Source: Sphingomonas albertensis (GTDB taxonomy: Bacteria; Pseudomonadota; Alphaproteobacteria; Sphingomonadales; Sphingomonadaceae). Taken from it: a stretch of 34,412 nucleotides of DNA. The notes under the pieces were generated by a model, which saw only the letters and a list, made by a program, of their open reading frames with translations, had not been told where the DNA came from and ran no database searches. The translations under genes were made by a program, and so were the position numbers. Below are positions 16,066-24,093 of this stretch, in pieces; position 1 is the stretch's first letter; each line of letters opens with the position of its first letter. The DNA is taken from NCBI RefSeq assembly GCF_014358075.1, contig NZ_JACONT010000040.1, positions 1 through 34,412 on the forward strand, given 5' to 3'.

Positions 16066-17217
16066 ATGACCACCCGCCCCCGCTTCGACTTCACCATCTC
16101 CGCCACCGACGGCAAGGCACGCACCGGCGTCATCGCGATGCAGCGCGGCGACATCCGCACACCCGCGTTCATGCCGGTCGGCACCGCCGCGACCGTCAAG
16201 GGGATGAAGCCCGCCGACGTGGTCGGCGCGGGTGCCGACATCATTCTCGGCAACACCTATCATTTGATGTTGCGGCCGGGCGCGGAGCGGGTCGCGCGGC
16301 TGGGTGGTCTGCACGCGTTTTCGGGGTGGTCGAAGCCGATCCTCACCGACTCCGGCGGCTATCAGGTGATGAGCCTCGCGGACCTGACCAAGCGCTCCGA
16401 GGAGGGCGTCTCGTTCAAGTCGCATCTCGATGGCACGCGGCATCTGCTGAGTCCCGAGCGGTCGATCGAGATCCAGCGGCTGCTCGGCTCGAACATTGTC
16501 ATGGCGTTCGACGAACTTGTGCCGACGACGTCGACGCGCGAGGTGCAGGCGGCGGCGATGGAGCGATCGATGCGCTGGGCGAAGCGGTCGCGCGCGGCGT
16601 TCGACAGCGGCGAGACGCATGCCGAGAACAACGCGATCTTCGGCATCCAGCAGGGTGCGCTGAACGAGGGCTTCCGCAAATCTTCGGCGGATGCGCTGAT
16701 CGATATCGGCTTCGACGGCTATGCTGTCGGCGGGCTCGCCGTCGGCGAGGGCCAGGAGGCGATGTTCGGGTGTCTCGACTTCGCGCCGGACCAGCTGCCG
16801 GTCGACAAGCCGCGCTATCTGATGGGCGTCGGCAAGCCGGACGACATCGTCGGTGCGGTCGAGCGCGGGATCGACATGTTCGATTGCGTGATGCCGACCA
16901 GGTCGGGTCGCACCGGCCAGGCCTTTACGCGGACCGGGCCGATCAACATCCGCAATGCTAAGTTCGCCGAGGATATGGGGCCGCTCGATCCAACGTGCCC
17001 CTGCCCGGTCTGCGCGACCTGGGGTCGGGCGTATCTGCATCATCTAGTACGGTCAGGCGAAATGCTTGGCGCAATGCTCATGACGGAGCATAACATCTGG
17101 TTCTACGAAACGCTGATGGCGGATCTACGGGCGGCGATCGCCTCGGGGACGCTGACGCAATTCGCGAATGATTTCCGTGGCGTGTATGCCCGGAAGAGTG
17201 AAGGAGAGCCCAAGTGA
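16066..17217 (+). CDS. tgt: Queuine/archaeosine tRNA-ribosyltransferase
   Basis: A 383-aa Tgt that exchanges guanine-34 of tRNA for preQ1. The substrate-binding [11 protein letters not shown] is near residue 100 and the nucleophile region [17 protein letters not shown] near residue 271; the zinc site CPCPVC...H is near residue 308. Length is normal for bacterial Tgt. The ATG at 16066 starts one base after the EF-hand stop, so translation is probably coupled. The stop overlaps the next small gene by GTGA. Confidence 0.97.
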   Translation: MTTRPRFDFTISATDGKARTGVIAMQRGDIRTPAFMPVGTAATVKGMKPADVVGAGADIILGNTYHLMLRPGAERVARLGGLHAFSGWSKPILTDSGGYQVMSLADLTKRSEEGVSFKSHLDGTRHLLSPERSIEIQRLLGSNIVMAFDELVPTTSTREVQAAAMERSMRWAKRSRAAFDSGETHAENNAIFGIQQGALNEGFRKSSADALIDIGFDGYAVGGLAVGEGQEAMFGCLDFAPDQLPVDKPRYLMGVGKPDDIVGAVERGIDMFDCVMPTRSGRTGQAFTRTGPINIRNAKFAEDMGPLDPTCPCPVCATWGRAYLHHLVRSGEMLGAMLMTEHNIWFYETLMADLRAAIASGTLTQFANDFRGVYARKSEGEPK

Positions 17218-17411
17218 CGATCAAGATCGACAGCGACACCCCGAACGAAATTCTCGCCGCCGCCAAGGAGGCGAAGCTGCAGGCCGAAGCCGCCGCGCAT
17301 AATGCCGCGGAGAAGGCGAAGAGCTGGCCGCTCGCGAAGATCGGTCTCGGCGTCGGCATCGGCTCAGCGGCGATCGCGGGCGCGGTGCTGTTCGCGAACC
17401 GCAACAAGTAA
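17214..17411 (+). CDS. Small single-pass membrane protein, unrecognised
   Basis: A 65-aa protein starting with GTG at 17214, overlapping the tgt stop by GTGA. The first 40 residues are charged and helical ([19 protein letters not shown]), and a glycine-rich hydrophobic segment ([18 protein letters not shown]) follows, then a short basic end. This looks like a membrane-anchored small protein with a coiled N-terminus. No named family is recognised. It ends nine bases before the M16 peptidase start. Confidence 0.75.
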   Translation: MTIKIDSDTPNEILAAAKEAKLQAEAAAHNAAEKAKSWPLAKIGLGVGIGSAAIAGAVLFANRNK

Positions 17412-17419
17412 GGATCTTC

Positions 17420-20251
17420 ATGCGCCTCCTCCGCTCCGCTTTGCTGCTGACCGCGGTGTTTTTCCCGGTAGCGGTGGGGGCGCAGACCGCACCTGCCCCG
17501 ACGCAGGTCTCGGTGAAGCCGCTCGCCTATACCGAGCGCACGCTGCCCAATGGCCTGCGCGTCTATGCGATCCGCGATACCGGCACGCCGAACGTGTCGG
17601 TGCAGGTCTGGTACGACGTCGGTTCGAAGGACGATCCGAAGGGCAAGTCCGGGTTCGCGCACATGTTCGAACATCTGATGTTCAAGTCGACGCGCAACCT
17701 CGTGTCGGAGCAGATGGACCGGCTGACCGAGGATGTCGGCGGCTACAACAACGCGTCGACCAACGACGACTACACCAATTATTACGAGGTGATCCCCGCC
17801 AACCACCTCCAGCGACTGCTGTTCGCGGAAGCCGACCGGATGGCGAGCCTCGTCGTCGAGCCCAAGAGCTTCGGGTCGGAACGCGACGTGGTGAAGGAGG
17901 AACTGCGCCAGAGCACGCTCGCGCGACCGTACGGCAAGCTGTTCTCGCTATATTATCCGGCGCTCGCCTATTCCGCACATCCTTATGCGCGCGGGACGAT
18001 CGGCAGCCTGGAGAATCTCGAGGCGGCTGGGATCGAAGACGTTCGTGCGTTCCACGCGACCTATTATCGGCCGGACAATGCCATCCTCGTGGTGTCGGGC
18101 AATTTCGATCCCACGCAGTTGAACGGCTGGGTCGATCAGTATTTCGCCAGGATCAAGAAGCCCGCCGCAGCGATCCCGCGCGTGACGGTGGCCGAGCCGG
18201 CACGGACCAAGGCGGTGACGCGCACCGTGTACGAGCCGAACACGCCGTTGCCGGCGGTGCTGGTCAGCTATCACGTGCCGGCCGACCGCGATGCTGATAG
18301 CGCGGCGCTGACCGTGCTGAACGCCGTACTGTCGACGGGCGAGAGTTCGCGGCTGTACGAGAATGTCGTGTACCGCGACCAACTCGCGCAATCGGCGGAG
18401 GCATTCCTCGATACCAAGCAGTCGACCGGCAATCTGGTGGTCTATGCGATCATGGCGGGCGGCAAGACGGCCGAGGCGGGCGAGGCCGCGTTGAAGCGCG
18501 AGATCGCGCGGTTCCGCGATGCGCCGGTGAGCGCGGCCGAACTGGCCGAGGCGAAGAACGAAATCCTCACCCAGTCGATCCAGTCGCGCGAGACCGCCGA
18601 GGGCAAGGCGAGCACGCTGGCCGCGGCGGTATTGATCGACGGCGATCCGCAGGCAGCGGACAAGCAGCTCGAGGCGATCGCGCGGGTGACTGCGGCGGAC
18701 ATCCAGCGGGTGGCCCGGGAATATCTGGGCGAGAACCAGTCGGCGACGATCCGGTACATGCCGATCGCCGACAAGCCCGCGACCGGCGTTGCCGATACGA
18801 TCGCGGTGGCGCCGACCGTCCAGGTTGCCGACCTGAAGACGCCTGCGGATGTCGAGATCGTGACGCCTGCGCCGGACGGCCAGCGCGTACAGCCGCCCGC
18901 ACCGAGCGCGCCGGTATCGCCAACGATCCCGCAGCCGGTCGAGGTTCGTCTCGCCAACGGCATGCGGCTGGTCACGGTGGAGCGGCACGACCTGCCGATC
19001 GTCACCGCCTATCTGGTGACCGCCGGTGGTGCGGCGACCGATCCGGCGAACCGCGCGGGCGTGAGCAGCCTGGCCGCGGAACTGCTGACCAAGGGAACCA
19101 GGACGCGCTCGGCAACGCAGATCGCGCGGGCGATCGAGGGGCTTGGCGGCGCGATCGGCAGCGCGGCGGGTAGCGATGGCGCGTCGGTCGACGTGACGGT
19201 GAAGTCGGACCAGCTTGCGCCGGCGATGGCGATCCTGGCGGACGTGGCGGTCAACCCGGCCTTTGCCCCCGAAGAAATCGAACGCGCGCGGACGCAGCAG
19301 ATCGATGCCGTCACGCTGGCGCTCAAGAACCCCGCGCAGGTCGCCGGGCTCGTCGCGGACCGTGCGGTGCTCGGCGGATCGCCTTATGGGGCACCGATCG
19401 GGGGGACGCCCTTGTCGTTGAAGGCCATCACGAGGCCCGACATCGCAGCAGCCTACGCACGGAGTTTCCAGCCGGGCCAGGCAACGCTGATCATGGTCGG
19501 CGACGTCACCGCAGCGCGTGCGAAGGCGTTGGCGGAGGCGCAGTTCGGACGCTGGCAATCGGCTGGCGCGGCACCGGCGAAGGCGCCTGAGGTCGTATAT
19601 CCCAAGCCTCGCGTGATCGTCGTCGACATGCCGGAGGCAGGTCAGGCCGGCGTGGTCGTCGCGCGGCCGGCGATCGCGCGGAACGATGCGCGTTACTACC
19701 CGCTGGCGGTCGGCAACACCGTGCTCGGCGGTGGCTTTTCGTCGCGGCTGAACCAGGAAATCCGGATCAAGCGCGGACTTGCCTATGGCGCGAGCAGCGG
19801 GCTGGATGCGGGCAAGACGCAGGGGACGGTCGCCGCGCGGACGCAGACCAAGAACCCGACCGCGGCGGAGGTCGTGACGCTGATCGCCGCCGAGATGGCG
19901 CGGCTGGGGTCGGCACCCGTGCCCGCCCCCGAACTCGACACGCGCAAGGCGGTACTGGTCGGTAATTTTGGGCGGGGGATCGAGACAACCTCCGGGGTTG
20001 CCGGGATCCTCGGCGCGTATGTCCAGAACGGCGTGCCGCTTGGCGAGTTGCAGCGCTACACGGGCGCGGTCGGCGCGGTCGATCCGACGGCGGTACAGGC
20101 GGCGGCGGTGGCGCTGCTCGATCCGAAGGCGGCGAGTATCGTCGTGGTCGGCGACGCCAAGCAGTTCATCGAACCGCTGCGCAAGGCGTATCCGAACGTG
20201 GAAGTGATCCCCGAGGCTGCGCTGAAACTGGATACCGCAACCTTACGGTAA
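17420..20251 (+). CDS. M16 family zinc metallopeptidase, periplasmic, two-domain
   Basis: A 943-aa insulinase/pitrilysin-type peptidase. A signal peptide covers about residues 1-21. The first M16 domain has the inverted zinc motif H-M-F-E-H at 81-85 and its third ligand E161, spaced by 75 residues, so it should be active. The second domain (about 505-900) lacks this motif and acts as the inactive partner, with an R/Y-containing block KRGLAYGASSGLDAG. A Pro-rich linker near 480-505 joins the halves. AAGGA stands before the ATG at 17420. It likely degrades peptides in the periplasm. It may be cotranscribed with tgt and the small gene; no terminator follows. Confidence 0.93.
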   Translation: MRLLRSALLLTAVFFPVAVGAQTAPAPTQVSVKPLAYTERTLPNGLRVYAIRDTGTPNVSVQVWYDVGSKDDPKGKSGFAHMFEHLMFKSTRNLVSEQMDRLTEDVGGYNNASTNDDYTNYYEVIPANHLQRLLFAEADRMASLVVEPKSFGSERDVVKEELRQSTLARPYGKLFSLYYPALAYSAHPYARGTIGSLENLEAAGIEDVRAFHATYYRPDNAILVVSGNFDPTQLNGWVDQYFARIKKPAAAIPRVTVAEPARTKAVTRTVYEPNTPLPAVLVSYHVPADRDADSAALTVLNAVLSTGESSRLYENVVYRDQLAQSAEAFLDTKQSTGNLVVYAIMAGGKTAEAGEAALKREIARFRDAPVSAAELAEAKNEILTQSIQSRETAEGKASTLAAAVLIDGDPQAADKQLEAIARVTAADIQRVAREYLGENQSATIRYMPIADKPATGVADTIAVAPTVQVADLKTPADVEIVTPAPDGQRVQPPAPSAPVSPTIPQPVEVRLANGMRLVTVERHDLPIVTAYLVTAGGAATDPANRAGVSSLAAELLTKGTRTRSATQIARAIEGLGGAIGSAAGSDGASVDVTVKSDQLAPAMAILADVAVNPAFAPEEIERARTQQIDAVTLALKNPAQVAGLVADRAVLGGSPYGAPIGGTPLSLKAITRPDIAAAYARSFQPGQATLIMVGDVTAARAKALAEAQFGRWQSAGAAPAKAPEVVYPKPRVIVVDMPEAGQAGVVVARPAIARNDARYYPLAVGNTVLGGGFSSRLNQEIRIKRGLAYGASSGLDAGKTQGTVAARTQTKNPTAAEVVTLIAAEMARLGSAPVPAPELDTRKAVLVGNFGRGIETTSGVAGILGAYVQNGVPLGELQRYTGAVGAVDPTAVQAAAVALLDPKAASIVVVGDAKQFIEPLRKAYPNVEVIPEAALKLDTATLR

Positions 20252-20701
20252 GCCATCGCTGCTAAGCCGATCTGCGAACCGGCGGACGATCGTGACCTTA
20301 ATGGGCATGACGCGTCGGTGGTAACGGCGGGGAAGGATATGTGAGATTATCGTCCTTCCCCCGTCGAGCCACGCATACCGAACCAGAGCAATGGGCGTTC
20401 TATGTTTTGGTACGGAGCAAGGCAGAAACCGCTCCGTCGTCCCGGATTCGTTCCGAGGTCCACAGTTCCGCAAGTCCAAGTCCCTCGATCTTGCGGCACC
20501 GTGGATGCCGGAACCAGTCCGGCATAACGGAGAAAGGATTGATCTGGCGTTTAAACTGAATGTCGATCGGCCTCAGCCAGTTCCGTCCCGCGGTGGGACG
20601 GCCGAAATTCGGACGGGATCGGCCCGTGGAAATCGGCTATTCGATAGGCACCGTTCAAGTGTGTGAGCATTCCGCTCATTCCGGCATCATGAGGTAATAG
20701 C
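20252..20701. other. Gene-free stretch with degenerate palindromic element
   Basis: No ORF here is supported. A degenerate family F-like element can be seen at about 20434-20530: CGTCGTCCCGGATTCGTTCC at one end and GGAACCAGTCCGGCATAACG near the other, with GAGGTCCAC and CACCGTGGAT inside. A seven-pair inverted repeat (ACGGAGC...GCTCCGT) lies just before it. The start of the SleB-like gene probably has its promoter in the last 100 bp, but I cannot place it. Confidence 0.5.
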
Positions 20702-21703
20702 GTGCGCGTTCGGGTGCAGACGGTTCGGCTGATGCGTCGCATCTGGTTGGCGATGGTCGCCACGGTGCTGGTGATCGGCGCCGGTATCTCCGCGCACGCC
20801 GCTCTCCGAGGCATTTCCGCGCGCAACGCCGCACGTGATCGGGCGATGGTAGCGGCAGATACGCGCGGAGTGTCGAGCCCGATACCGTCCGCCGATCAGG
20901 AAACCGCGGCGCCGGCGGCTGGCGTGACGGGGACGATCGACCTACCCGATCTGCCTATCCCCGCGGGTGCGATCCTGGATGCCGGCGTCGTGCCCGCACG
21001 GCCGTTCTCGATGGCGGGCGCGTCGGCACTCGACCGCGACCGTGCGCTGCAATGCCTCACCGCCGCGATCTATTACGAGGCCGCATCCGAGTCCGACGCC
21101 GGCCAACAGGCGGTGGCGCAGGTCATCCTCAATCGCGCGCGTCATCCGGCGTTCCCGGGAACGGTGTGCGGCGTGGTGTATCAGGGATCGGAGCATGCCG
21201 GCTGCCAGTTCAGCTTCGCCTGCGACGGTGCGCTCGCCCGTATGCCGGCTCGGGCGGCGTGGGTGCGCGCGGCGCGAGCGGCAGGAATGGCGCTGGCGGG
21301 CTATGTCTATGCACCCGTCGGGCTGGCGACGCATTATCACACCTATGCGGTGACGCCGGCGTGGAACCGGGCGCTGGTGATGACCGACGTCGTCGGCGCG
21401 CATTTCTTCCATCGGTGGAAGGGGTATTGGGGCACGTCCGCCGCGTTCAACCAGCGCTATGGGGGCGGCGAGCCGGTCCCGGGGCCACATATGACGTTGC
21501 CTCCAGTCGCGCCGCCGACACCGCAGATGATCGCTGCGGCTGGGGCGGCGGCGGTCGCCGTTCCGGTGCCGGTCGCGCCGGTAGTGCTCGCGGAGGTTAA
21601 ACCGGTGTCTGCCAAGCCAGCCGTGCCGGTCGTGACGGATATGCTGCCACCGGAATCGCAGATCCTCGATCGGTGGAAGGATTCGGGGAAGCCGTTGAAG
21701 TAG
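20702..21703 (+). CDS. Cell wall hydrolase (SleB/Hydrolase_2 family)
   Basis: A 333-aa protein with an N-terminal membrane anchor (about 15-35) and a SleB-like hydrolase domain at about 112-240. The core reads CLTAAIYYEAASESDAGQQ, in which the Glu of YYEA is the expected catalytic acid, followed by AQVILNRARHPAFPGTVCGVV, CQFSFACDG and ATHYHTYAVTPAW. The C-terminal 100 residues are Ala/Pro/Val-rich and likely flexible. This family cleaves peptidoglycan (spore-cortex enzyme relatives; in non-sporulating bacteria it acts in wall remodelling). The GTG at 20702 has GAGG eight bases upstream; an ATG at 20732 would shorten the protein by ten residues. Confidence 0.88.
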   Translation: MRVRVQTVRLMRRIWLAMVATVLVIGAGISAHAALRGISARNAARDRAMVAADTRGVSSPIPSADQETAAPAAGVTGTIDLPDLPIPAGAILDAGVVPARPFSMAGASALDRDRALQCLTAAIYYEAASESDAGQQAVAQVILNRARHPAFPGTVCGVVYQGSEHAGCQFSFACDGALARMPARAAWVRAARAAGMALAGYVYAPVGLATHYHTYAVTPAWNRALVMTDVVGAHFFHRWKGYWGTSAAFNQRYGGGEPVPGPHMTLPPVAPPTPQMIAAAGAAAVAVPVPVAPVVLAEVKPVSAKPAVPVVTDMLPPESQILDRWKDSGKPLK

Positions 21704-21810
21704 GCTCGGGTATCGGGCCAGTACCCTCCCCACCCTGCCGCTTCCGGCAGGAAAAGATGCCCCTTGCTTTGGCGCGACCACCGGTTGGATCAGGCCGGGC
21801 GAAGAGTTTT

Positions 21811-21839
21811 TGCGCGCGGAGGCGCAGAGGACGCGGAGA
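21811..21839. repeat. Inverted repeat pair, left arm
   Basis: TGCGCGCGGAGGCGCAGAGG then ACGCGGAG. Its reverse complement closely matches 22199-22227 (CCTCCGCGCTCTCTGCGCC then TCTGCGCGAA). The arms are about 360 bp apart and flank the family F-like element. Confidence 0.7.
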
Positions 21840-22198
21840 TGGTGCGCTCGGAGGCCCCTGCCCGACTTGCATGGGCGGATCGACTTTGGAATTAGTCTTC
21901 CGACCCGCTGTGAATCGGCATTGTGCAGGACCTTGAGCCATGCACAGAGCACTTCCAGTCTAGAACCGACAGAGCCCTCACATCTCAGTGTCATTCCCGC
22001 GCAGGCGAGGATCACTGTTGGCAAGCCTCGGCGAACAGTGCGGAACATCTGAGGATATTGGGTCCCCGCCTCCGCGGGGATGACCAAGAATTGTAAAGTT
22101 GCCAGCTCCCTTTGGCAGCGCGGCGCTGAAGCTGTGGAACTTCGCAGGATATAGAATGTCGAAGCTCCGGTGATCGATCACCGGCGTCTCGGCTGAAG

Positions 22199-22227
22199 CC
22201 TCCGCGCTCTCTGCGCCTCTGCGCGAA
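22199..22227. repeat. Inverted repeat pair, right arm
   Basis: The partner of 21811-21839 in opposite orientation, with two or three mismatches over 28 bp. Together the arms bracket about 390 bp of non-coding DNA, as expected for two copies of a dispersed element or the ends of a decayed one. Confidence 0.7.
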
Positions 22228-22269
22228 CCCCTTCCCCACCTTCAGCCGAAGCCGATATCGACGCGCAAG

Positions 22270-22298
22270 AAAAAACCGAGCGCATCGCTGCACTCGGG
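22270..22298 (-). terminator. Terminator of the 76-aa protein gene
   Basis: On the minus strand CCGAGTGCA, a GCGA tetraloop and TGCGCTCGG form a nine-pair stem (one G-U) followed by six T. It starts about 35 bp after the stop at 22333. It is a classical intrinsic terminator. Confidence 0.9.
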
Positions 22299-22332
22299 TT
22301 TCATTCAATGCGATCTGTAGTCGAGGGTTCGC

Positions 22333-22563
22333 CTATTCGGCGGGAACCATCGACGGGGTGCCGATCATCATGCGTTCGCCACCGGGGGGGGCGGCTTCGC
22401 GGGCGGCGCGGAGGATCTGGGTACGTTCTGCGCGCGAGGCCATGTCGTCCCAGGCCTTTTCGGCGCGGCGGCAGCGATCGCGGACGTTGTCGAGGAGGGC
22501 AGCATCGCCGTTGCGACGCTCTTCATCAGCGCGGGCCCGGTAAAATTCTGGATTATCGGCCAT
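22333..22563 (-). CDS. Small sphingomonad hypothetical protein, 76 aa
   Basis: A 76-aa, highly charged protein (MADNPEFYRARADEERRNGD..., then VRDRCRRAEKAWDDMASRAERT). It is predicted to be largely helical, possibly a coiled coil. I believe related small proteins with this MADNPEFYRARADE opening recur in sphingomonads next to cold shock genes, but no function is known. The start at 22563 fits this opening. It lies 104 bp downstream of cspA, separated by two hairpins, and ends with a strong terminator. Confidence 0.75.
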   Translation of the reverse strand: MADNPEFYRARADEERRNGDAALLDNVRDRCRRAEKAWDDMASRAERTQILRAAREAAPPGGERMMIGTPSMVPAE

Positions 22564-22598
22564 GCTGGTGCGCTCCTGCGAGTGAATTAGATAGAGTT

Positions 22599-22660
22599 GG
22601 TGCGGCGACCCGAAGATCGCCGCACCGCAACCGAGATCAGGCGGCGGACCGAAATCCGCC
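22599..22660 (-). terminator. Tandem hairpins after cspA
   Basis: On the minus strand two stems follow the cspA stop: GGCGGA/TCCGCC with a six-base loop, then a perfect ten-pair stem GGTGCGGCGA/TCGCCGCACC with an eight-base loop, followed by AACTCTATCTAATTC. The last stretch is only partly T-rich, so this may slow or stop some transcription and set the 3' end of cspA, while the next gene could still be read through. Confidence 0.55.
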
Positions 22661-22667
22661 AGCGAGA

Positions 22668-22880
22668 TCAATCGGCTGGCTGGAGGTTCACGGCCGACTG
22701 CTTGCCGCGCTTGTCGGGCTCGAGCTCGTAGGTGACGCGCTGGTTCTGGTTCAGCGTCGGCATGCCGGCGCGCTCGACTGCGGTGATGTGCACGAATGCA
22801 TCATTGCCGCCGCCATCCGGCGCGATGAAGCCATAGCCCTTGTCGGCGTTGAAAAACTTGACGGTTCCGGTGATAGCCAT
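22668..22880 (-). CDS. Cold shock protein (CspA family)
   Basis: A 70-aa single cold-shock domain. The RNA-binding motifs are KFFNADKGYGFI (RNP1) and DAFVHI (RNP2), both intact; the C-terminus GKQSAVNLQ is usual for the family. AAGGAG lies eight bases before the ATG at 22880. Such proteins bind single-stranded RNA and unwind its structure. The gene has a long leader of about 118 bases downstream of the likely promoter, common for cspA-type genes with post-transcriptional control. The sequence does not tell whether it is cold-induced or constitutive. Confidence 0.95.
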   Translation of the reverse strand: MAITGTVKFFNADKGYGFIAPDGGGNDAFVHITAVERAGMPTLNQNQRVTYELEPDKRGKQSAVNLQPAD

Positions 22881-23005
22881 GAGGTGGCTCCTTCTTAGTA
22901 GAGAGTAACCCGACGTTCGGGCGACCCGTGCCGCGGAGCAGGGAAAGAAGGAGAAAGGTGCCGCAAAGCGCCAAGAACCGTCGATATGCGACTGTAGCTG
23001 AGCGC

Positions 23006-23034
23006 TATATGGGCCAAGACCGCCGTAATTGCAA
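23006..23034 (-). promoter_or_regulatory. Candidate cspA promoter
   Basis: On the minus strand TTGCAA (23034-23029), a 17-bp spacer and CATATA (23011-23006). It would give a leader of roughly 118 bases before the cspA ATG. A second -35-like TTGACC lies about 25 bp upstream. The assignment rests on hexamer match only. Confidence 0.4.
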
Positions 23035-23123
23035 ATCTTGCCGGTAAAATGGGTCAAGAACTGCGTCGATTACCGCATATAATATTTTTGCGTGCGCCGA
23101 CCGAGACATCCATAATTTGAAAC

Positions 23124-23151
23124 GACCGGCGCCGATATTTCGGCGCCGGTC
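23124..23151 (-). terminator. Terminator-like hairpin after the glycine-zipper lipoprotein gene
   Basis: A perfect 12-pair stem, GACCGGCGCCGA and TCGGCGCCGGTC with a four-base loop, starts eight bases after the lipoprotein stop on the minus strand. It is followed by GTTTCAAATTAT, so the T-tract is short and broken. Confidence 0.75.
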
Positions 23152-23158
23152 GAGCAAT

Positions 23159-23572
23159 TTAGCGGCAGCGGGTGTCGTTGCTGGAACGGTCGACCGCACG
23201 CCCGGCAAGCGCACCGCCGGCCGCACCGAGGACGGTGCCGAGCAGGCCCGAACCGCCCGGCGCTATGATGTTGCCGAGCACGCCGCCCGCGACTCCGCCA
23301 ACGATGAGTCCGGTGGTGCCGTCATTGCGGCGGCAGTAATAGCGACCGTCATTACCGCGATAGATACGCTCGTTGCGTGACAGGCGGCGCTCGCGATAGC
23401 GGCGGTCGTCGCGGTAGTAGCGGCCGGCGTCGTAGCTGCCATAGGCAGGATCCGGGCGGTTATAGTCGTAGGACCGATAGCGCGGGTCGACGCCGTAGCG
23501 GCTGCCTCCGTCGCCGACGCAGCCGGCAACCATTGTAGAGGCGGCCAGCAGGCCCAGCATCGCAACGCGCAT
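23159..23572 (-). CDS. Glycine-zipper 2TM lipoprotein
   Basis: A 137-aa outer-membrane-type lipoprotein. The signal peptide ends in the lipobox V-A-G-C at residue 17, so Cys17 is the lipidated residue. A Tyr/Arg/Asp-rich middle follows, and then a glycine-zipper segment GLIVGGVAGGVLGNIIAPGG ... GLLGTVLGAAGGALAG near residues 92-128, as in the Rickettsia 17-kDa antigen family. It ends with a short polar tail. The ATG at 23572 is preceded by AAAGGACACG. The family is structural and its partners are unknown. Confidence 0.9.
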   Translation of the reverse strand: MRVAMLGLLAASTMVAGCVGDGGSRYGVDPRYRSYDYNRPDPAYGSYDAGRYYRDDRRYRERRLSRNERIYRGNDGRYYCRRNDGTTGLIVGGVAGGVLGNIIAPGGSGLLGTVLGAAGGALAGRAVDRSSNDTRCR

Positions 23573-23613
23573 TTCGTGTCCTTTCAGTAGGTTGATACTG
23601 AAGGCGTAATGAT

Positions 23614-23641
23614 CGGCGCCGGCATTTGGTTGCCGGCGCCG
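23614..23641 (-). terminator. Terminator-like hairpin after the DUF3597 gene
   Basis: An 11-pair perfect stem, CGGCGCCGGCA and TGCCGGCGCCG with a six-base loop, starts eight bases after the DUF3597 stop on the minus strand. It has no T-run afterwards. Its core GGCGCCGG also occurs in the hairpin at 23124-23151. Confidence 0.65.
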
Positions 23642-23649
23642 AAACGGCC

Positions 23650-24093
23650 TTAGTCCTTGAGGTTGGCGGGCACCGTGCCGCCGTTCTTTTCCAGCTCGCG
23701 CATCACGGCCTTGATCAGCCACATGTTCATTTCGGCGCTGCCGTCCTTCGCGCCGGTATAGCCGAGCTCGGTGGCGAGTTCCTTGCGGTTGTCGAGGCTC
23801 GAATCGAGATCAAGCAGCTTCATCAGGTCGACGATCGAGGTGCGCCAGTTGAGATCGGAGCCCTTCTTCGAGGCGATGCCCGAGAGGACGGCTTCGACGT
23901 CGACGGCTTGAGCGGGTGCTGCGGGCGCGGCCTGCGGAGTCGGAGCGGCGGGCGTCGGTGCGGGCTGGGCTGCGGTGGTCTGCGGCGCCGGCGCTGGTGC
24001 GGGTGCGTCGGCCTTGGGGGTACCGAAATGGCCGCTGCCGAGTGGGCCCTTCTCACCGAAGATGGCGGACTTGATCTTGCTGAAGATGCTCAT
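23650..24093 (-). CDS. DUF3597 domain-containing protein
   Basis: A 147-aa protein. The first 25 residues (MSIFSKIKSAIFG...) look like an amphipathic helix; a Pro/Ala linker spans about 28-62; the DUF3597 domain follows, with AVLSGIASKKGSDLNWRTS, VDLMKLLDLDSSLDNRKELA and NMWLIKAVMRELEKNGGTVP (each marked briefly). The family has no known function. GGGATCC lies just before the ATG at 24093. Its start is inside the end of the HTH gene (41-bp overlap on the same strand), so it may be translated after it. Confidence 0.9.
   Translation of the reverse strand: MSIFSKIKSAIFGEKGPLGSGHFGTPKADAPAPAPAPQTTAAQPAPTPAAPTPQAAPAAPAQAVDVEAVLSGIASKKGSDLNWRTSIVDLMKLLDLDSSLDNRKELATELGYTGAKDGSAEMNMWLIKAVMRELEKNGGTVPANLKD

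Larger units (their letters stand above)
21704..22269. other. Gene-free stretch with palindromic and inverted repeats
   Basis: This stretch of about 570 bases has no ORF that I can support. It holds a family F-like element at about 21990-22083 (GTCATTCCCGCGCAGGCGAG at one end and GGGTCCCCGCCTCCGCGGGGATGAC at the other), and a pair of ~29-bp inverted repeats at 21811-21839 and 22199-22227. A short palindrome GGTGATCGATCACC lies at about 22169-22182. Confidence 0.6.

Noticed and set aside
17948..19558. Minus-strand open frame of 536 codons opposite the M16 peptidase
   Set aside because: Arg-rich antisense shadow of a gene with clear motifs.
20412..20437. ACGGAGC...GCTCCGT hairpin as M16 peptidase terminator
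   Set aside because: It lies about 160 bp after the stop and is not followed by a T-run; the loop is 12 bases long.
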